A DNA stretch of 64,000 nucleotides. Source: Hungatella hathewayi WAL-18680 (GTDB lineage Bacteria; Bacillota; Clostridia; Lachnospirales; Lachnospiraceae). Made by a program: the position numbers and the translations under genes. Location: contig NZ_JH379028.1 in NCBI RefSeq assembly GCF_000235505.1, forward strand, positions 81,358-145,357, in the 5' to 3' direction. Under the pieces are notes generated by a model. The model was not told the DNA's origin, made no database searches, and was given only the letters and a program-made list of their open reading frames with translations. This document shows, one piece after another, positions 8,370-17,108 of this stretch. Every line of letters starts with the position of its first letter. The first letter of the stretch is position 1.

Positions 8370-9737
8370 TTATTTCGCCTTCTGTGCATTTTCCTTCGGA
8401 AGAATGACATTCAGCAGAATCGCCACGCAGGTAGCAACCACAACCGGGGACTTGCCAAAGATGGTAGTAGCCCAGTCTGGAAAGGCGGCCAGAGAGTTGG
8501 CGGCCTGTGTCACACCCATTCCAAGAGCGACGGAGAGTCCGACGATGGAGGTGTTGCGGTAGTTCATCTCTTCCGTCATGACAAGTTTGATACCGGTCAT
8601 AGCGATGGAAGCGAAGACGCTGATGGTTGCACCGCCCAGTACACACTGGGGAATGGTGGTCAGAACCGCTGAAAACTTCGGAATCAGGCCGGCTACCAGT
8701 AAGATGGCAGCGGCGGAGCCGAGTACAATCCGGTTGATAACTTTAGTGGTCACTACGATACCTACGTTCTGGCTGTAAGTAGCGGTAGGAAGTCCGCCAA
8801 GCACAGCGCCAACGATGTTGGAGATACCGTAACAGATGATACCGCCCTGCAGCTCCTTATCCTCCGGCATGCGGTCCATGGAACCGGTAGTCGTGGCGGA
8901 GAAATCGCCGATGGCCTGAATGGAGTTGATGGCGAACAAAAGTCCGATGGCGATGCAGGCTGACGGTTCAAAAATAACGCCAAAGTGAAGCGGTGTCGGG
9001 AACTGGAACAGTCCGGCAGTGGCCACGCCGGAAAAATCCACCAGCCCGAAGCACAGAGCCGCGATGTATCCGACAATGACGCCCATCAGAATGGAAGCCA
9101 GTTTCAAAATTCCTTTTGTGTAATGGTTCAATACAGTAACGACAGCTAAGGTAATCAGCGCCACGGTCCAGTTCTGCCAGGAACCGAAGCCAAGTTTTCC
9201 AATCTCGCTTGCCAGAGGTTTTCCTGCTCCGCCTGCCATGTAGTTGACGGCGGTGGGGTAGAGGGAAAGACCAATGGTGAAAACTACGGTACCGGTAATT
9301 AACGGCGGAAACAGTTTGCGGATTTTCTTAACGGAAAAACCAACCAGGATAGCCACGATACCGCCGACAATCTCGGCGCCCAGAATCATGGGGATACCAA
9401 GACCGCTTTCGTGTCCGGCAATGGCCTGCATACTGGGCACATAGGCAAAGCTGATGCCCATGATAACCGGAAGTGCGGAGCCGATATGGATGCCGTTCTT
9501 GTTGCCGATAGGGAAGAGCTGAAGCAGGGTGGATAAGCCGGAGACCACCAAGGCCGCCTGGATTAAGAACACCTTGTCAGCGGGGCTTAAGCCGGCCGCT
9601 CCTGATACGATGATGGCAGGGGTTACACAGCCTACGATGGCTGCAACTACATGCTGAAGCGCCAGTGGGAATGCCTGGCTAAAACTTGGTTTTCCATAAA
9701 AATCAAATAACGCTGATGAATCACTTGTCTGTTTCAC
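8370..9737 (-). CDS. NCS2-family purine (xanthine/urate) permease
   Basis: This 455-residue integral membrane protein belongs to the nucleobase-cation symporter-2 family, proton-coupled importers of uracil, xanthine or urate. It has 12-14 hydrophobic segments, an N-terminal LQHVVAAIVG segment, and the family substrate-motif region TYSQNVGIVVTTKV near residue 315. The GTG start follows AAGGAGGAACTTCCCC. The surrounding ygeX-ygeY-ygeW-arcC genes argue for a urate or xanthine importer rather than uracil. The specificity-determining residues cannot be assigned here with certainty. Confidence 0.88.
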   Translation of the reverse strand: MKQTSDSSALFDFYGKPSFSQAFPLALQHVVAAIVGCVTPAIIVSGAAGLSPADKVFLIQAALVVSGLSTLLQLFPIGNKNGIHIGSALPVIMGISFAYVPSMQAIAGHESGLGIPMILGAEIVGGIVAILVGFSVKKIRKLFPPLITGTVVFTIGLSLYPTAVNYMAGGAGKPLASEIGKLGFGSWQNWTVALITLAVVTVLNHYTKGILKLASILMGVIVGYIAALCFGLVDFSGVATAGLFQFPTPLHFGVIFEPSACIAIGLLFAINSIQAIGDFSATTTGSMDRMPEDKELQGGIICYGISNIVGAVLGGLPTATYSQNVGIVVTTKVINRIVLGSAAAILLVAGLIPKFSAVLTTIPQCVLGGATISVFASIAMTGIKLVMTEEMNYRNTSIVGLSVALGMGVTQAANSLAAFPDWATTIFGKSPVVVATCVAILLNVILPKENAQKAK

Positions 9738-9758
9738 GGGGAAGTTCCTCCTTAGGGA

Positions 9759-10703
9759 TTATTGGTGTATTTTCGTTCCTGTAAGTCCTTGGATTCCTTC
9801 CTTGGCCTTTTCGAGCAAGGTGATGAGAGAAGTACGTCCCTCTTTGGAATCGGCAAATTTGACTGCCGCCTGAACTTTAGGGAGCATAGAGCCTGGTGCG
9901 AAATGTCCTTCTTCGATATACTGTCTCGCCTCGTCGGTGGTGATATCGCTTAACCATTTCACATCTGGTTTTCCATAGTTGATAGCTGCTTTTTCTACTG
10001 CGGTAAGGATGATGAGGAAGTCAGCATCCAGTTCCTCCGCCAGCAGCTCGCTGGCAAAGTCTTTGTCAATCACGGCGCTGGCGCCCTTTAGGTGGTTGCC
10101 CTTCAAGGTAACCGGGATGCCGCCGCCTCCGCAGGCAATGACTAACTGGCCGGAATCCACGAGAGAGCGGATCGCGCCAATCTCAATAATCTGGGCTGGT
10201 TTTGGGGAAGCAACCACACGGCGGTAGCCGCGCCCGGAGTCTTCTTTCATAATATAGCCGTATTTTTCTTCTGCTTCCTTGGCCTGCTCGGCCGTCATAA
10301 AATGTCCGATGGGTTTGGACGGAGCCTGGAAGGCCGGGTCATTTTCATCCACACGAACCTGTGTAATCATAGTGGTGACAGGAATGTTGTCGATGTTCCT
10401 GTTTAATAATTCCTCTCTCAAAGCGTTCTGCAAATCGTAGCCGATGTAAGCCTGGCTCATGGCGACGCAGACGGAGAGCGGGGTGTTGGGCTGGTTGGCG
10501 TCCTCGCGGGAGAGGGCGGCCATGGCATTGTTAATCATGCCGACCTGCGGGCCGTTGCCGTGGGCGACGATGACTTCACAGCCTTCCTCAATCAAATCCA
10601 CGATGGCTTTTGCCGTGATTTTGACGGCCACCATCTGCTCAGGCAGCGTGTTGCCCAGCGCATTGCCCCCTAAAGCAATTACAATACGTTTTTTCTTGTC
10701 CAT
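9759..10703 (-). CDS. arcC: Carbamate kinase
   Basis: Carbamate kinase makes ATP from carbamoyl phosphate and ADP, releasing ammonia and carbon dioxide. The 314-residue protein is full length and begins KKRIVIALGGNALG, with HGNGPQVG near residue 54, the CGGGGIPV loop and the SMLPKVQAA segment that typify ArcC. The start at 10703 follows TTGGAGGGGAACTT; an upstream in-frame start lacks this. It sits between the permease and ygeW, as expected for substrate-level phosphorylation at the end of purine ring breakdown. Confidence 0.93.
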   Translation of the reverse strand: MDKKKRIVIALGGNALGNTLPEQMVAVKITAKAIVDLIEEGCEVIVAHGNGPQVGMINNAMAALSREDANQPNTPLSVCVAMSQAYIGYDLQNALREELLNRNIDNIPVTTMITQVRVDENDPAFQAPSKPIGHFMTAEQAKEAEEKYGYIMKEDSGRGYRRVVASPKPAQIIEIGAIRSLVDSGQLVIACGGGGIPVTLKGNHLKGASAVIDKDFASELLAEELDADFLIILTAVEKAAINYGKPDVKWLSDITTDEARQYIEEGHFAPGSMLPKVQAAVKFADSKEGRTSLITLLEKAKEGIQGLTGTKIHQ

Positions 10704-10751
10704 AAGTTCCCCTCCAAATTGGGTTCTGTTCTTGAAAATAAAGCGCACAAA

Positions 10752-10785
10752 GAGCCGCCTGCGAAGTGTGAAATGCAGGCGGCTC
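10752..10785 (-). promoter_or_regulatory. Intercistronic hairpin between ygeW and arcC
   Basis: GAGCCGCCTGC (10752-10762) and its exact complement (10775-10785) enclose a 12-base loop in the 113-base gap. The leftward strand lacks a clean T tract after the stem, so an mRNA processing or stability element is more likely than a full terminator. Confidence 0.55.
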
Positions 10786-10816
10786 CGGCAGTGCAGTGAA
10801 ACACTATTCAGATGAT

Positions 10817-12010
10817 TTACTCAAAAATTCTAGGTGTTTTTCTCTCTTCCAGCTTCTTTAAAATGTCAGCCGGGTCAGCGAATTTAGCCAGGAAAATCAT
10901 AGCGGCAATGACATATGGCTTGTAGCTTGCCTCTTTGTACAGCGGGTCTCTGTAACGGTCGAATACGGATGCTTCCACCTCGCCGTCCACGCAGCTCACA
11001 TCGTTGATATCAGCTGGCAGGCAGTGCAGATACAGGGCCTTGCCGTCCTTGGTGGTCTTCATCAGCTCTTCGGTACAGCACCAGTCTTTGTGGTTGGCGT
11101 TCTGAGCCAGCAGCTCTTTCTCCAGAGCCTTGATGCCATCGGTGTCGCCCTCGCCGTAAAGGTTGGTACGTTTCTCCATAGCTGCAAATGGAGCCCAGCT
11201 CTTTGGATAAACGATATCGGCGTCCTTGAAGGCCTCAGCCATGTTGTTGGTTCTTGTGAAGGAACCGCCGGATTTCTCCGCGTTGGCCTTTGCCACTTCC
11301 TCAACCTCAGGCATCACCTCATATCCTTCCGGATGAGCCAGAACAACGTCCATGCCCATACGTGTCATCAGGCCGATGACGCCCTGGGGAACGGATAATG
11401 GTTTTCCGTAGGAAGGAGAGTAAGCCCATGTCATAGCCAGCTTTTTGCCCTTTAAGTTCTCCACACCGCCAAACTCGTGGATAATATGTAACATATCAGC
11501 CATACACTGGGTCGGATGGTCGATATCGCACTGTAAGTTTACAAGAGTTGGTTTCTGCTCCAGAATGCCGTCCTTGTGGCCCTGGGTTACCGCGTCAACC
11601 ACTTCGTGCATGTAAGCATTTCCCTTGCCGATGTACATGTCATCGCGGATACCGATCACGTCAGCCATGAAGGAAATCATGTTGGCTGTCTCGCGGACGG
11701 TCTCGCCGTGAGCTACCTGGGATTTGCCCTCGTCTAAATCCTGAACTTCCAGGCCCAGCAGGTTGCAGGCGGAAGCGAAAGAGAAGCGGGTACGTGTGGA
11801 GTTGTCGCGGAATAAGGAGATTCCAAGGCCGCTCTCAAATACTTTTGTGGAAATGTTGTTCTCTCTCATAAAACGAAGAGCGTCAGCAACGGTCCATACC
11901 GCTTCCAGCTCGTCGTCTGTCTTCTCCCAGGTTAAGAAGAAGTCATTTTCATACATTTCTTTGAAGTTCAATGCGTTTAATTTGTCGATGTAGTCCTGTA
12001 AGGTTTTCAT
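10817..12010 (-). CDS. ygeW: Knotted carbamoyltransferase YgeW
   Basis: YgeW is an aspartate/ornithine-carbamoyltransferase-fold protein of the anaerobic purine/urate cluster, thought to release carbamoyl phosphate from a ring-opened intermediate for ArcC. The 397-residue protein has the carbamoyl-phosphate loop FRDNSTRTRFSFA near residue 68, a DIDHPTQ motif near 165 and HCLPAD near 330. The length matches YgeW, which is longer than ordinary OTCases. The ATG at 12010 has AGGAGG upstream. The exact natural substrate is inferred from the cluster. Confidence 0.92.
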   Translation of the reverse strand: MKTLQDYIDKLNALNFKEMYENDFFLTWEKTDDELEAVWTVADALRFMRENNISTKVFESGLGISLFRDNSTRTRFSFASACNLLGLEVQDLDEGKSQVAHGETVRETANMISFMADVIGIRDDMYIGKGNAYMHEVVDAVTQGHKDGILEQKPTLVNLQCDIDHPTQCMADMLHIIHEFGGVENLKGKKLAMTWAYSPSYGKPLSVPQGVIGLMTRMGMDVVLAHPEGYEVMPEVEEVAKANAEKSGGSFTRTNNMAEAFKDADIVYPKSWAPFAAMEKRTNLYGEGDTDGIKALEKELLAQNANHKDWCCTEELMKTTKDGKALYLHCLPADINDVSCVDGEVEASVFDRYRDPLYKEASYKPYVIAAMIFLAKFADPADILKKLEERKTPRIFE

Positions 12011-12158
12011 AAAAGGTTCATCCTCCTGATTAAAATGTGTTTGGTTTTTAAATTTATTCCGTTACCCGGGCAGAAGAGCTATTAATTTGGGGAAGGAACA
12101 GCCCTTCCGTCCGGGATGAAATACTACATGAAATACTACAATAAAAAATACGTGATTC
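12011..12158. other. Intergenic gap between ygeY and ygeW
   Basis: This 148-base gap holds a tandem GAAATACTACA direct repeat (near 12117-12141) and GGAAGG/CCTTCC-type short inverted repeats. I see no convincing open frame or promoter. It may be an mRNA processing site within the operon. Confidence 0.35.
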
Positions 12159-13469
12159 TTACTTACAGTAGGTAGCCGGAAGTGCCGCATAAACTGCGGC
12201 GCAGGTTACCAAATCCTGTTTCCAGGTCTTCTCGTTCGGTGCGTGAGCCTGGGCTTCCGCGCCTGGGCCAAAGCCGATACATGGGATGCCGTTGCGGCCC
12301 ATGATGGAAACGCCGTTGGTGGAGAAGGTCCATTTATCTGTCAGCGGACGGGCGGTTCTCATTTCCAATGTCTCAGGAGCGCCGATACGGGCATCGCCGT
12401 ACAGATTCTTGTAAGCGTCCTCTAAAGCCTTGGTTACTTCGTGATCCTCCGGGATTACCCAGGTCGGGAAGTAGCACTCGATCGGGTAGGTCAGTCCCTT
12501 GTAGGAAGGACGGGAGTACTCATACATGGATACCGTTACGTCATCGCCATATTTCTTTACATTCGGAAGGGCGCGGATTTCATCTAAGCAGCTCTCCCAG
12601 GTCTCGCCGGCTGTCATACGGCGGTCTAAGGATACGGAGCAGGAGTCCGCTACCGCACAGCGGCTTGGGGAGGTGAAGAATACTTCGGATACGGTAACCG
12701 TACCGCGTCCAAGGAAGTTGGCTTCCTTCCACTCCGGATTGTATTTCTCATCCAGCATTTTTACAAGGCCCTTGATTTCCTTGTCGTCAGCGGCGTCATT
12801 TTCATTGAGGGCGCGCACATCCTGAAGGATATCGGCCATCTTGTAGATCGCGTTGTCGCCGCGCTCCGGTGCGGAGCCGTGGCAGGAAACGCCTTTGACA
12901 TCCACGCGGATTTCCATACGTCCTCTCTGGCCGCGGTAGATACCGCCGTCTGTCGGCTCGGTGGATACCACGAAATCAGGGCGAACCTTGTCTTCGTTGA
13001 TGATGTACTGCCAGCAGAGACCGTCACAGTCCTCTTCCTGAACCGTACCGGTAACGAGAACGGTGTACTTGTCGCTTAACATATCCAAATCTTTCATGAT
13101 TTTGGCGCCATATACGGCAGATACGATACCGCCGCACTGGTCGGACACGCCGCGGCCGCCGATTTCCAGCTCATTTTCGTAGCCCTCGTATGGGTCGAAG
13201 TTCCAGTTGGATTTGTTGCCGATTCCTACGGTGTCGATGTGGGCGTCAAAGCCGATTAAGGTTTTGCCGGTTCCCATGTAGCCTAACACGTTGCCCATAG
13301 GGTCAATCTCTACTTTATTGAAGCCTAAGTTTCTCATCTCCTCCGCGATGCGGTCGATGTGCGCCTTCTCGTCACAGCTCTCGCCTGGGAATTTCACGAT
13401 GTCCCGCAGGAACTTGGTCATGTCTGCCTCATAGTTTTTGGCTGCTTCCTTGATTTTGTTGTAATCCAT
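12159..13469 (-). CDS. ygeY: YgeY-family M20 metallohydrolase
   Basis: This 436-residue enzyme is a zinc-dependent M20-type hydrolase of the selenium-linked purine cluster and is expected to cut an amide bond in a ring-opened purine intermediate. Metal-site motifs are visible: FDAHIDTV near residue 75, SDQCGGIV near 110, VQEEDCDG near 148 and STEPTDGG near 175. I chose the ATG at 13469 because the longer start at 13484 lies within ATGGAGGGTAAG, which itself is the ribosome binding site for 13469. It lies between ygeX and ygeW in one leftward operon. Confidence 0.92.
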   Translation of the reverse strand: MDYNKIKEAAKNYEADMTKFLRDIVKFPGESCDEKAHIDRIAEEMRNLGFNKVEIDPMGNVLGYMGTGKTLIGFDAHIDTVGIGNKSNWNFDPYEGYENELEIGGRGVSDQCGGIVSAVYGAKIMKDLDMLSDKYTVLVTGTVQEEDCDGLCWQYIINEDKVRPDFVVSTEPTDGGIYRGQRGRMEIRVDVKGVSCHGSAPERGDNAIYKMADILQDVRALNENDAADDKEIKGLVKMLDEKYNPEWKEANFLGRGTVTVSEVFFTSPSRCAVADSCSVSLDRRMTAGETWESCLDEIRALPNVKKYGDDVTVSMYEYSRPSYKGLTYPIECYFPTWVIPEDHEVTKALEDAYKNLYGDARIGAPETLEMRTARPLTDKWTFSTNGVSIMGRNGIPCIGFGPGAEAQAHAPNEKTWKQDLVTCAAVYAALPATYCK

Positions 13470-13507
13470 TTTCTTACCCTCCATGATTTTGAAATTTTAT
13501 AAGGTGA

Positions 13508-14713
13508 TTATCTTTCTTTTCCTTCCCAGACAATGTTCTTGTAGCGTTCCGGGTCTGTGTCGCCTTCGGTGGAGAAGAGCAGTACCTTTGAATTCTCATC
13601 CAGGCCGATGTCATTTCTTAATTCTTTATATTCCTCCATGGTCATCATGGCTGCCAGAGCGCCAAATGGAGCGGCGCCGGACTCACCGGATGTCACCTGC
13701 GGGTCGCCTTTGATTGGAGCACTTAACATTCTCATGCCTTTGGCGGCTACCCAGTCAGGAGCGGAGATGAATACTTTTACATGGTTCTTTAAGATATCCC
13801 AGGAAATGGTGTTGGGCTCGCCACAGGCCAGGCCGGCCATGATGGTCTGCATATCGCCATCCACAATTCTCGGCTTGCCGTCTCCGGCGGCCGCGCCCTT
13901 GTAGAGACAGGCGGCAACATCCGCTTCCACAACCACGAAGGTAGGCGGGTTATCGGGATAAAGGTTGGTGAAGTAGCCAACCACCGCGCCGGCTAAGGAA
14001 CCAACGCCAGCCTGCACGAACACGTGGGTCGGACGCTCGCAGCCGGCAGCTTTCAACTGCTCGGAAGCCTCCGCGGCCATGGTTCCGTAGCCCTGCATAA
14101 TCCAGGCCGGGATTTCCTCGTAGCCGTCCCAGGCCGTATCCTGTACCACGACGCCGCGCTCAGTCTCGGCCGCTTCTTTGGCTGCCAGACGAACACAGTC
14201 GTCATAGTTCATGTCGGTGATATCCACCGATGCGCCTTCTTTTTTGATGTTTTCCAGACGGGTCTGTGTGGTGCCCTTCGGCATATGTACAACGGCCTTT
14301 TGTCCCAGACGGTTCGCTGCCCATGCAACGCCCCGGCCGTGGTTGCCGTCAGTGGCGGTGAAGAAGGTGGCCTGACCAAATTCTTCTCTTAATTTATCGG
14401 AAGTTAAAACCGCGTAGGGCAGTTCGGATACGTCTTTTCCTGTCTCCTTGGCGATGTAGCGGGCCATGGCGAAGGAACCGCCTAATACCTTGAAGGCGTT
14501 TAAACCGAACCGGTAAGATTCGTCCTTCACAAATACCTGATTGACTCCCAGATACGCCGCCATGTGGTCCAGCTTGGCTAACGGTGTCTGTGTGTACTGT
14601 GGGAAACTCTCGTGGAAGGCTCTTGCCTTCTGAATCTCTGTGAGAGCCATAACCGGAAGCTGACTGTCATCGGTCTTTGGCATCTGGTTGACTGCCCATT
14701 TGATTGAATCCAT
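13508..14713 (-). CDS. ygeX: Diaminopropionate ammonia-lyase YgeX
   Basis: This 401-residue PLP enzyme (also called DpaL) splits 2,3-diaminopropionate into pyruvate and ammonia. In the urate cluster it supplies the three-carbon end product. The Schiff-base lysine lies in NAFKVLGGSFA near residue 73. The phosphate loop GVGSLAGA and TATDGNHGRG are intact, and SGESGAAPFGAL lies near the C-terminus. The ATG at 14713 follows GAGGAGGATATCAAC. It is the second gene of the leftward operon, after the regulator. Confidence 0.95.
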   Translation of the reverse strand: MDSIKWAVNQMPKTDDSQLPVMALTEIQKARAFHESFPQYTQTPLAKLDHMAAYLGVNQVFVKDESYRFGLNAFKVLGGSFAMARYIAKETGKDVSELPYAVLTSDKLREEFGQATFFTATDGNHGRGVAWAANRLGQKAVVHMPKGTTQTRLENIKKEGASVDITDMNYDDCVRLAAKEAAETERGVVVQDTAWDGYEEIPAWIMQGYGTMAAEASEQLKAAGCERPTHVFVQAGVGSLAGAVVGYFTNLYPDNPPTFVVVEADVAACLYKGAAAGDGKPRIVDGDMQTIMAGLACGEPNTISWDILKNHVKVFISAPDWVAAKGMRMLSAPIKGDPQVTSGESGAAPFGALAAMMTMEEYKELRNDIGLDENSKVLLFSTEGDTDPERYKNIVWEGKER

Positions 14714-14754
14714 GTTGATATCCTCCTCTTATTTGTCTGGCTTTGGCCAGTGAC

Positions 14755-15411
14755 TTACTCATTGTCTTTGGTGTCTTTGCTCTCCCTGCCGGAATCCATG
14801 TAGCTGTAAAGCGTGAACTTGGAGATTCCGAAGTAGGATGATACTTTGTCGCCGGATTTTGTAATCAGGAAGGCGCCTGAGTCGTTTAAAAACTGGATGG
14901 CGGTCACTTTGTCATCCTTGGTCATCAGGGCCACCGGCTTTCCAACCAGTGCAACGGACTGCTCGATAAGGGCATCCAACAGGTCGTTGACGTTGTGGGT
15001 GATTTTGCGCGGCTGTTTGTCAGGCTCCGAGTTGGTGGAAATCAAATCCTTCAGAGCCTTATCCATGGTGATGAGTCCGGTGATGTCATAATTTAAGGAA
15101 AAGATGTAGTTCACCCGGGCATCATCGCCGCGAATATACATGGTGCTTGACTTTAAAATGCGTCCGTCGTCGGTTCTTGTCAGATAGGACAGCTTATCCT
15201 GGAGCCGCTCCGGGCTGCTGTTCAAGGTTTCCAGTACAATCTCCGAAGGTCCGTCCCCCAATTGCCGGTTGCTCACGTGCCCGTTTTCAATGTAGACGAT
15301 GGAACTGTCCAAATCGTTCCGGGTCAGGTCGTGAATGACGACCTCACAGGAGCTGCCGAACTGGGTTGCCACACCGTGCGCGAGCTGTTTTAATAATTCC
15401 AAATTCTGCAT
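14755..15411 (-). CDS. YheO/DauR-type transcriptional regulator of the purine divergon
   Basis: This 218-residue protein has an N-terminal YheO-type PAS-like domain (SSCEVVIHDL with SIVYIENGHVSNR following) and a C-terminal helix-turn-helix region (VSSYFGISKFTLYSYM). Relatives include DauR and YheO regulators, which sense amino acids or similar small molecules. It is the first gene of the leftward operon and lies opposite ssnA, so it is the obvious candidate regulator for both arms of the purine divergon. The inducer is not visible; urate or an intermediate is an inference. Confidence 0.82.
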   Translation of the reverse strand: MQNLELLKQLAHGVATQFGSSCEVVIHDLTRNDLDSSIVYIENGHVSNRQLGDGPSEIVLETLNSSPERLQDKLSYLTRTDDGRILKSSTMYIRGDDARVNYIFSLNYDITGLITMDKALKDLISTNSEPDKQPRKITHNVNDLLDALIEQSVALVGKPVALMTKDDKVTAIQFLNDSGAFLITKSGDKVSSYFGISKFTLYSYMDSGRESKDTKDNE

Positions 15412-15446
15412 GAATCCGCTCCCCCTTCGCTGCTTCTTATAGACCC

Positions 15447-15474
15447 ATCATAACATAAAAAAATTATAAATCAA
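15447..15474 (-). promoter_or_regulatory. Promoter of the leftward purine operon
   Basis: On the minus strand TTGATT (15469-15474) and TATGAT (15447-15452) are 16 bases apart, placing transcription start about 30 bases before the regulator gene. The rest of the AT-rich 15412-15738 gap should hold the ssnA-side promoter. Only weak matches are visible there (for example TTGCAT with TAAACT near 15528-15556), which suggests activation by a regulator. I see no purine riboswitch core in this gap. Confidence 0.6.
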
Positions 15475-15738
15475 TACTTTTTCTAAAAATTTTTAAGATA
15501 ATCTAAAATTTTTTGTATTTCGCTCTTGCATTTCTTATATATAGATGATAAACTGTAGTTATCAAAGCAGTTATGGTATATTCTGCATAAAATATATGTA
15601 TATTGAATAAAAAGAATGTACAAATTGTGAAAATAAAACATAAGGCTTGGGGAAGGACTTATGTGCATTGTGTCAGTTGAAGAAAATGAGGCATTTGCTT
15701 CGCAATCACAGGAATATCATCAGAAAAGGAGAATATCT

Positions 15739-17073
15739 ATGATTATTATTGGAAATGGAAGGATGGTCACCAGAGACCCGGCACAGCCGTTTTTTGAGAA
15801 TGGCGCAGTAGTGTTGGAGGGGACCAAAATTGTGAATGTAGGAACTCTTGATGACATGAAGGCGGCCTATCCCGATGCAGAGTTTATTGACGCGAAAGGC
15901 GGCGTGATTATGCCGGCGTTTATCAATGCCCACGAGCATATTTACAGCTCCTTTGCCAGAGGCCTCAGTATTAACGGATATAATCCGCAGGGATTTTTGG
16001 ACATCCTGGATGGAATGTGGTGGACCATTGACCGTCATCTGACGCTGGAGCAGACGAGACTGTCGGCGATGGCTACCTATATTGATTCCATTAAGAATGG
16101 CGTGACCACGGTATTTGACCACCATGCAAGCTTTGGACATATCACGGACTCCTTATTTAAGATAGAAGAAGCGGCGAAGGAGATGGGCGTCCGCTCCTGT
16201 CTGTGTTATGAGGTATCCGATCGGGACGGCATGGAGAAAGCCAGGGAAGGCGTCATGGAAAATGCCAGATTTATCAAACACGCGCTGGCGGATGACAGCG
16301 ATATGATAGCCGGCATGATGGGCATGCACGCCCAGTTCACCATCTCCGATGAGACTATGGAGCTGGCGGCGGCCAACAAGCCGGACGGCGTGGGATATCA
16401 CATCCATGTGGCGGAGGGCATCGAGGATTTGCACGACTGCCTGAAGAAACACGGGAAGCGGATTGTGGACAGACTGATGGACTGTGGAATCCTTGGGGAG
16501 AAGACACTGCTTGGCCACTGTATCTATGTGAATAAGCATGAGATTGATTTGATTCGCGATACAAATACCATGGTGGTACATAATCCGGAATCCAATATGG
16601 GTAATGCCTGCGGCTGTCCTCCGACCATGGAGATCGTACATGCCGGCGTGCTGACCGGACTTGGAACGGACGGCTACACCCACGATATGACGGAGTCCTA
16701 CAAGGTGGCCAACGTGCTGCACAAGCATCACCTGTGCGACGCCAACGCAGCCTGGAGCGAGGTTCCCCAGATGCTGTTTGAGGGAAATGCAAAGATTGCG
16801 GCCCGTTATTTCAAGACTCCTCTCGGCGTGTTGAAAGAGGGAGCGGCGGCGGACGTGATTGTGACCGACTATAACCCGCTGACACCGATGACGGCCGACA
16901 ATGTGAACGGACATATTCTGTTTGGCATGACAGGGCGCAGTGTCGTGACGACCGTGGCAAACGGAAAGGTTCTCATGAAGGACCGTGTGCTGACCTGCGT
17001 GGACGAGGAGAAAGTGATGGCAGACTGCCGTCAGGCGGCGGCTGAGCTGGCGCGGGATATCAATTCCAGATAG
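15739..17073 (+). CDS. ssnA: SsnA-family aminohydrolase
   Basis: This 444-residue amidohydrolase belongs to the SsnA group found with ygfK and xdhD in purine clusters. It is probably a deaminase or cyclic amidohydrolase acting on a purine-derived ring. Metal motifs are NAHEHIYSSFARG near residue 62, HIHVAEG near 222, GHCIYV near 262 and GLGTDGYTHDM near 305. The start at 15739 follows AAAAGGAGAATATCT; an in-frame ATG 26 codons upstream adds non-conserved residues. It is the first gene of the rightward operon. The precise reaction is not established by sequence alone. Confidence 0.92.
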   Translation: MIIIGNGRMVTRDPAQPFFENGAVVLEGTKIVNVGTLDDMKAAYPDAEFIDAKGGVIMPAFINAHEHIYSSFARGLSINGYNPQGFLDILDGMWWTIDRHLTLEQTRLSAMATYIDSIKNGVTTVFDHHASFGHITDSLFKIEEAAKEMGVRSCLCYEVSDRDGMEKAREGVMENARFIKHALADDSDMIAGMMGMHAQFTISDETMELAAANKPDGVGYHIHVAEGIEDLHDCLKKHGKRIVDRLMDCGILGEKTLLGHCIYVNKHEIDLIRDTNTMVVHNPESNMGNACGCPPTMEIVHAGVLTGLGTDGYTHDMTESYKVANVLHKHHLCDANAAWSEVPQMLFEGNAKIAARYFKTPLGVLKEGAAADVIVTDYNPLTPMTADNVNGHILFGMTGRSVVTTVANGKVLMKDRVLTCVDEEKVMADCRQAAAELARDINSR

Positions 17074-17108
17074 TATTTAAAATATATAACACTTAGGAGG
17101 TTATGGAG

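Noticed and set aside
12117-12141. Direct repeat GAAATACTACA as an attachment site
   Set aside because: It is a simple short tandem repeat inside an operon gap with no integrase or tRNA nearby.
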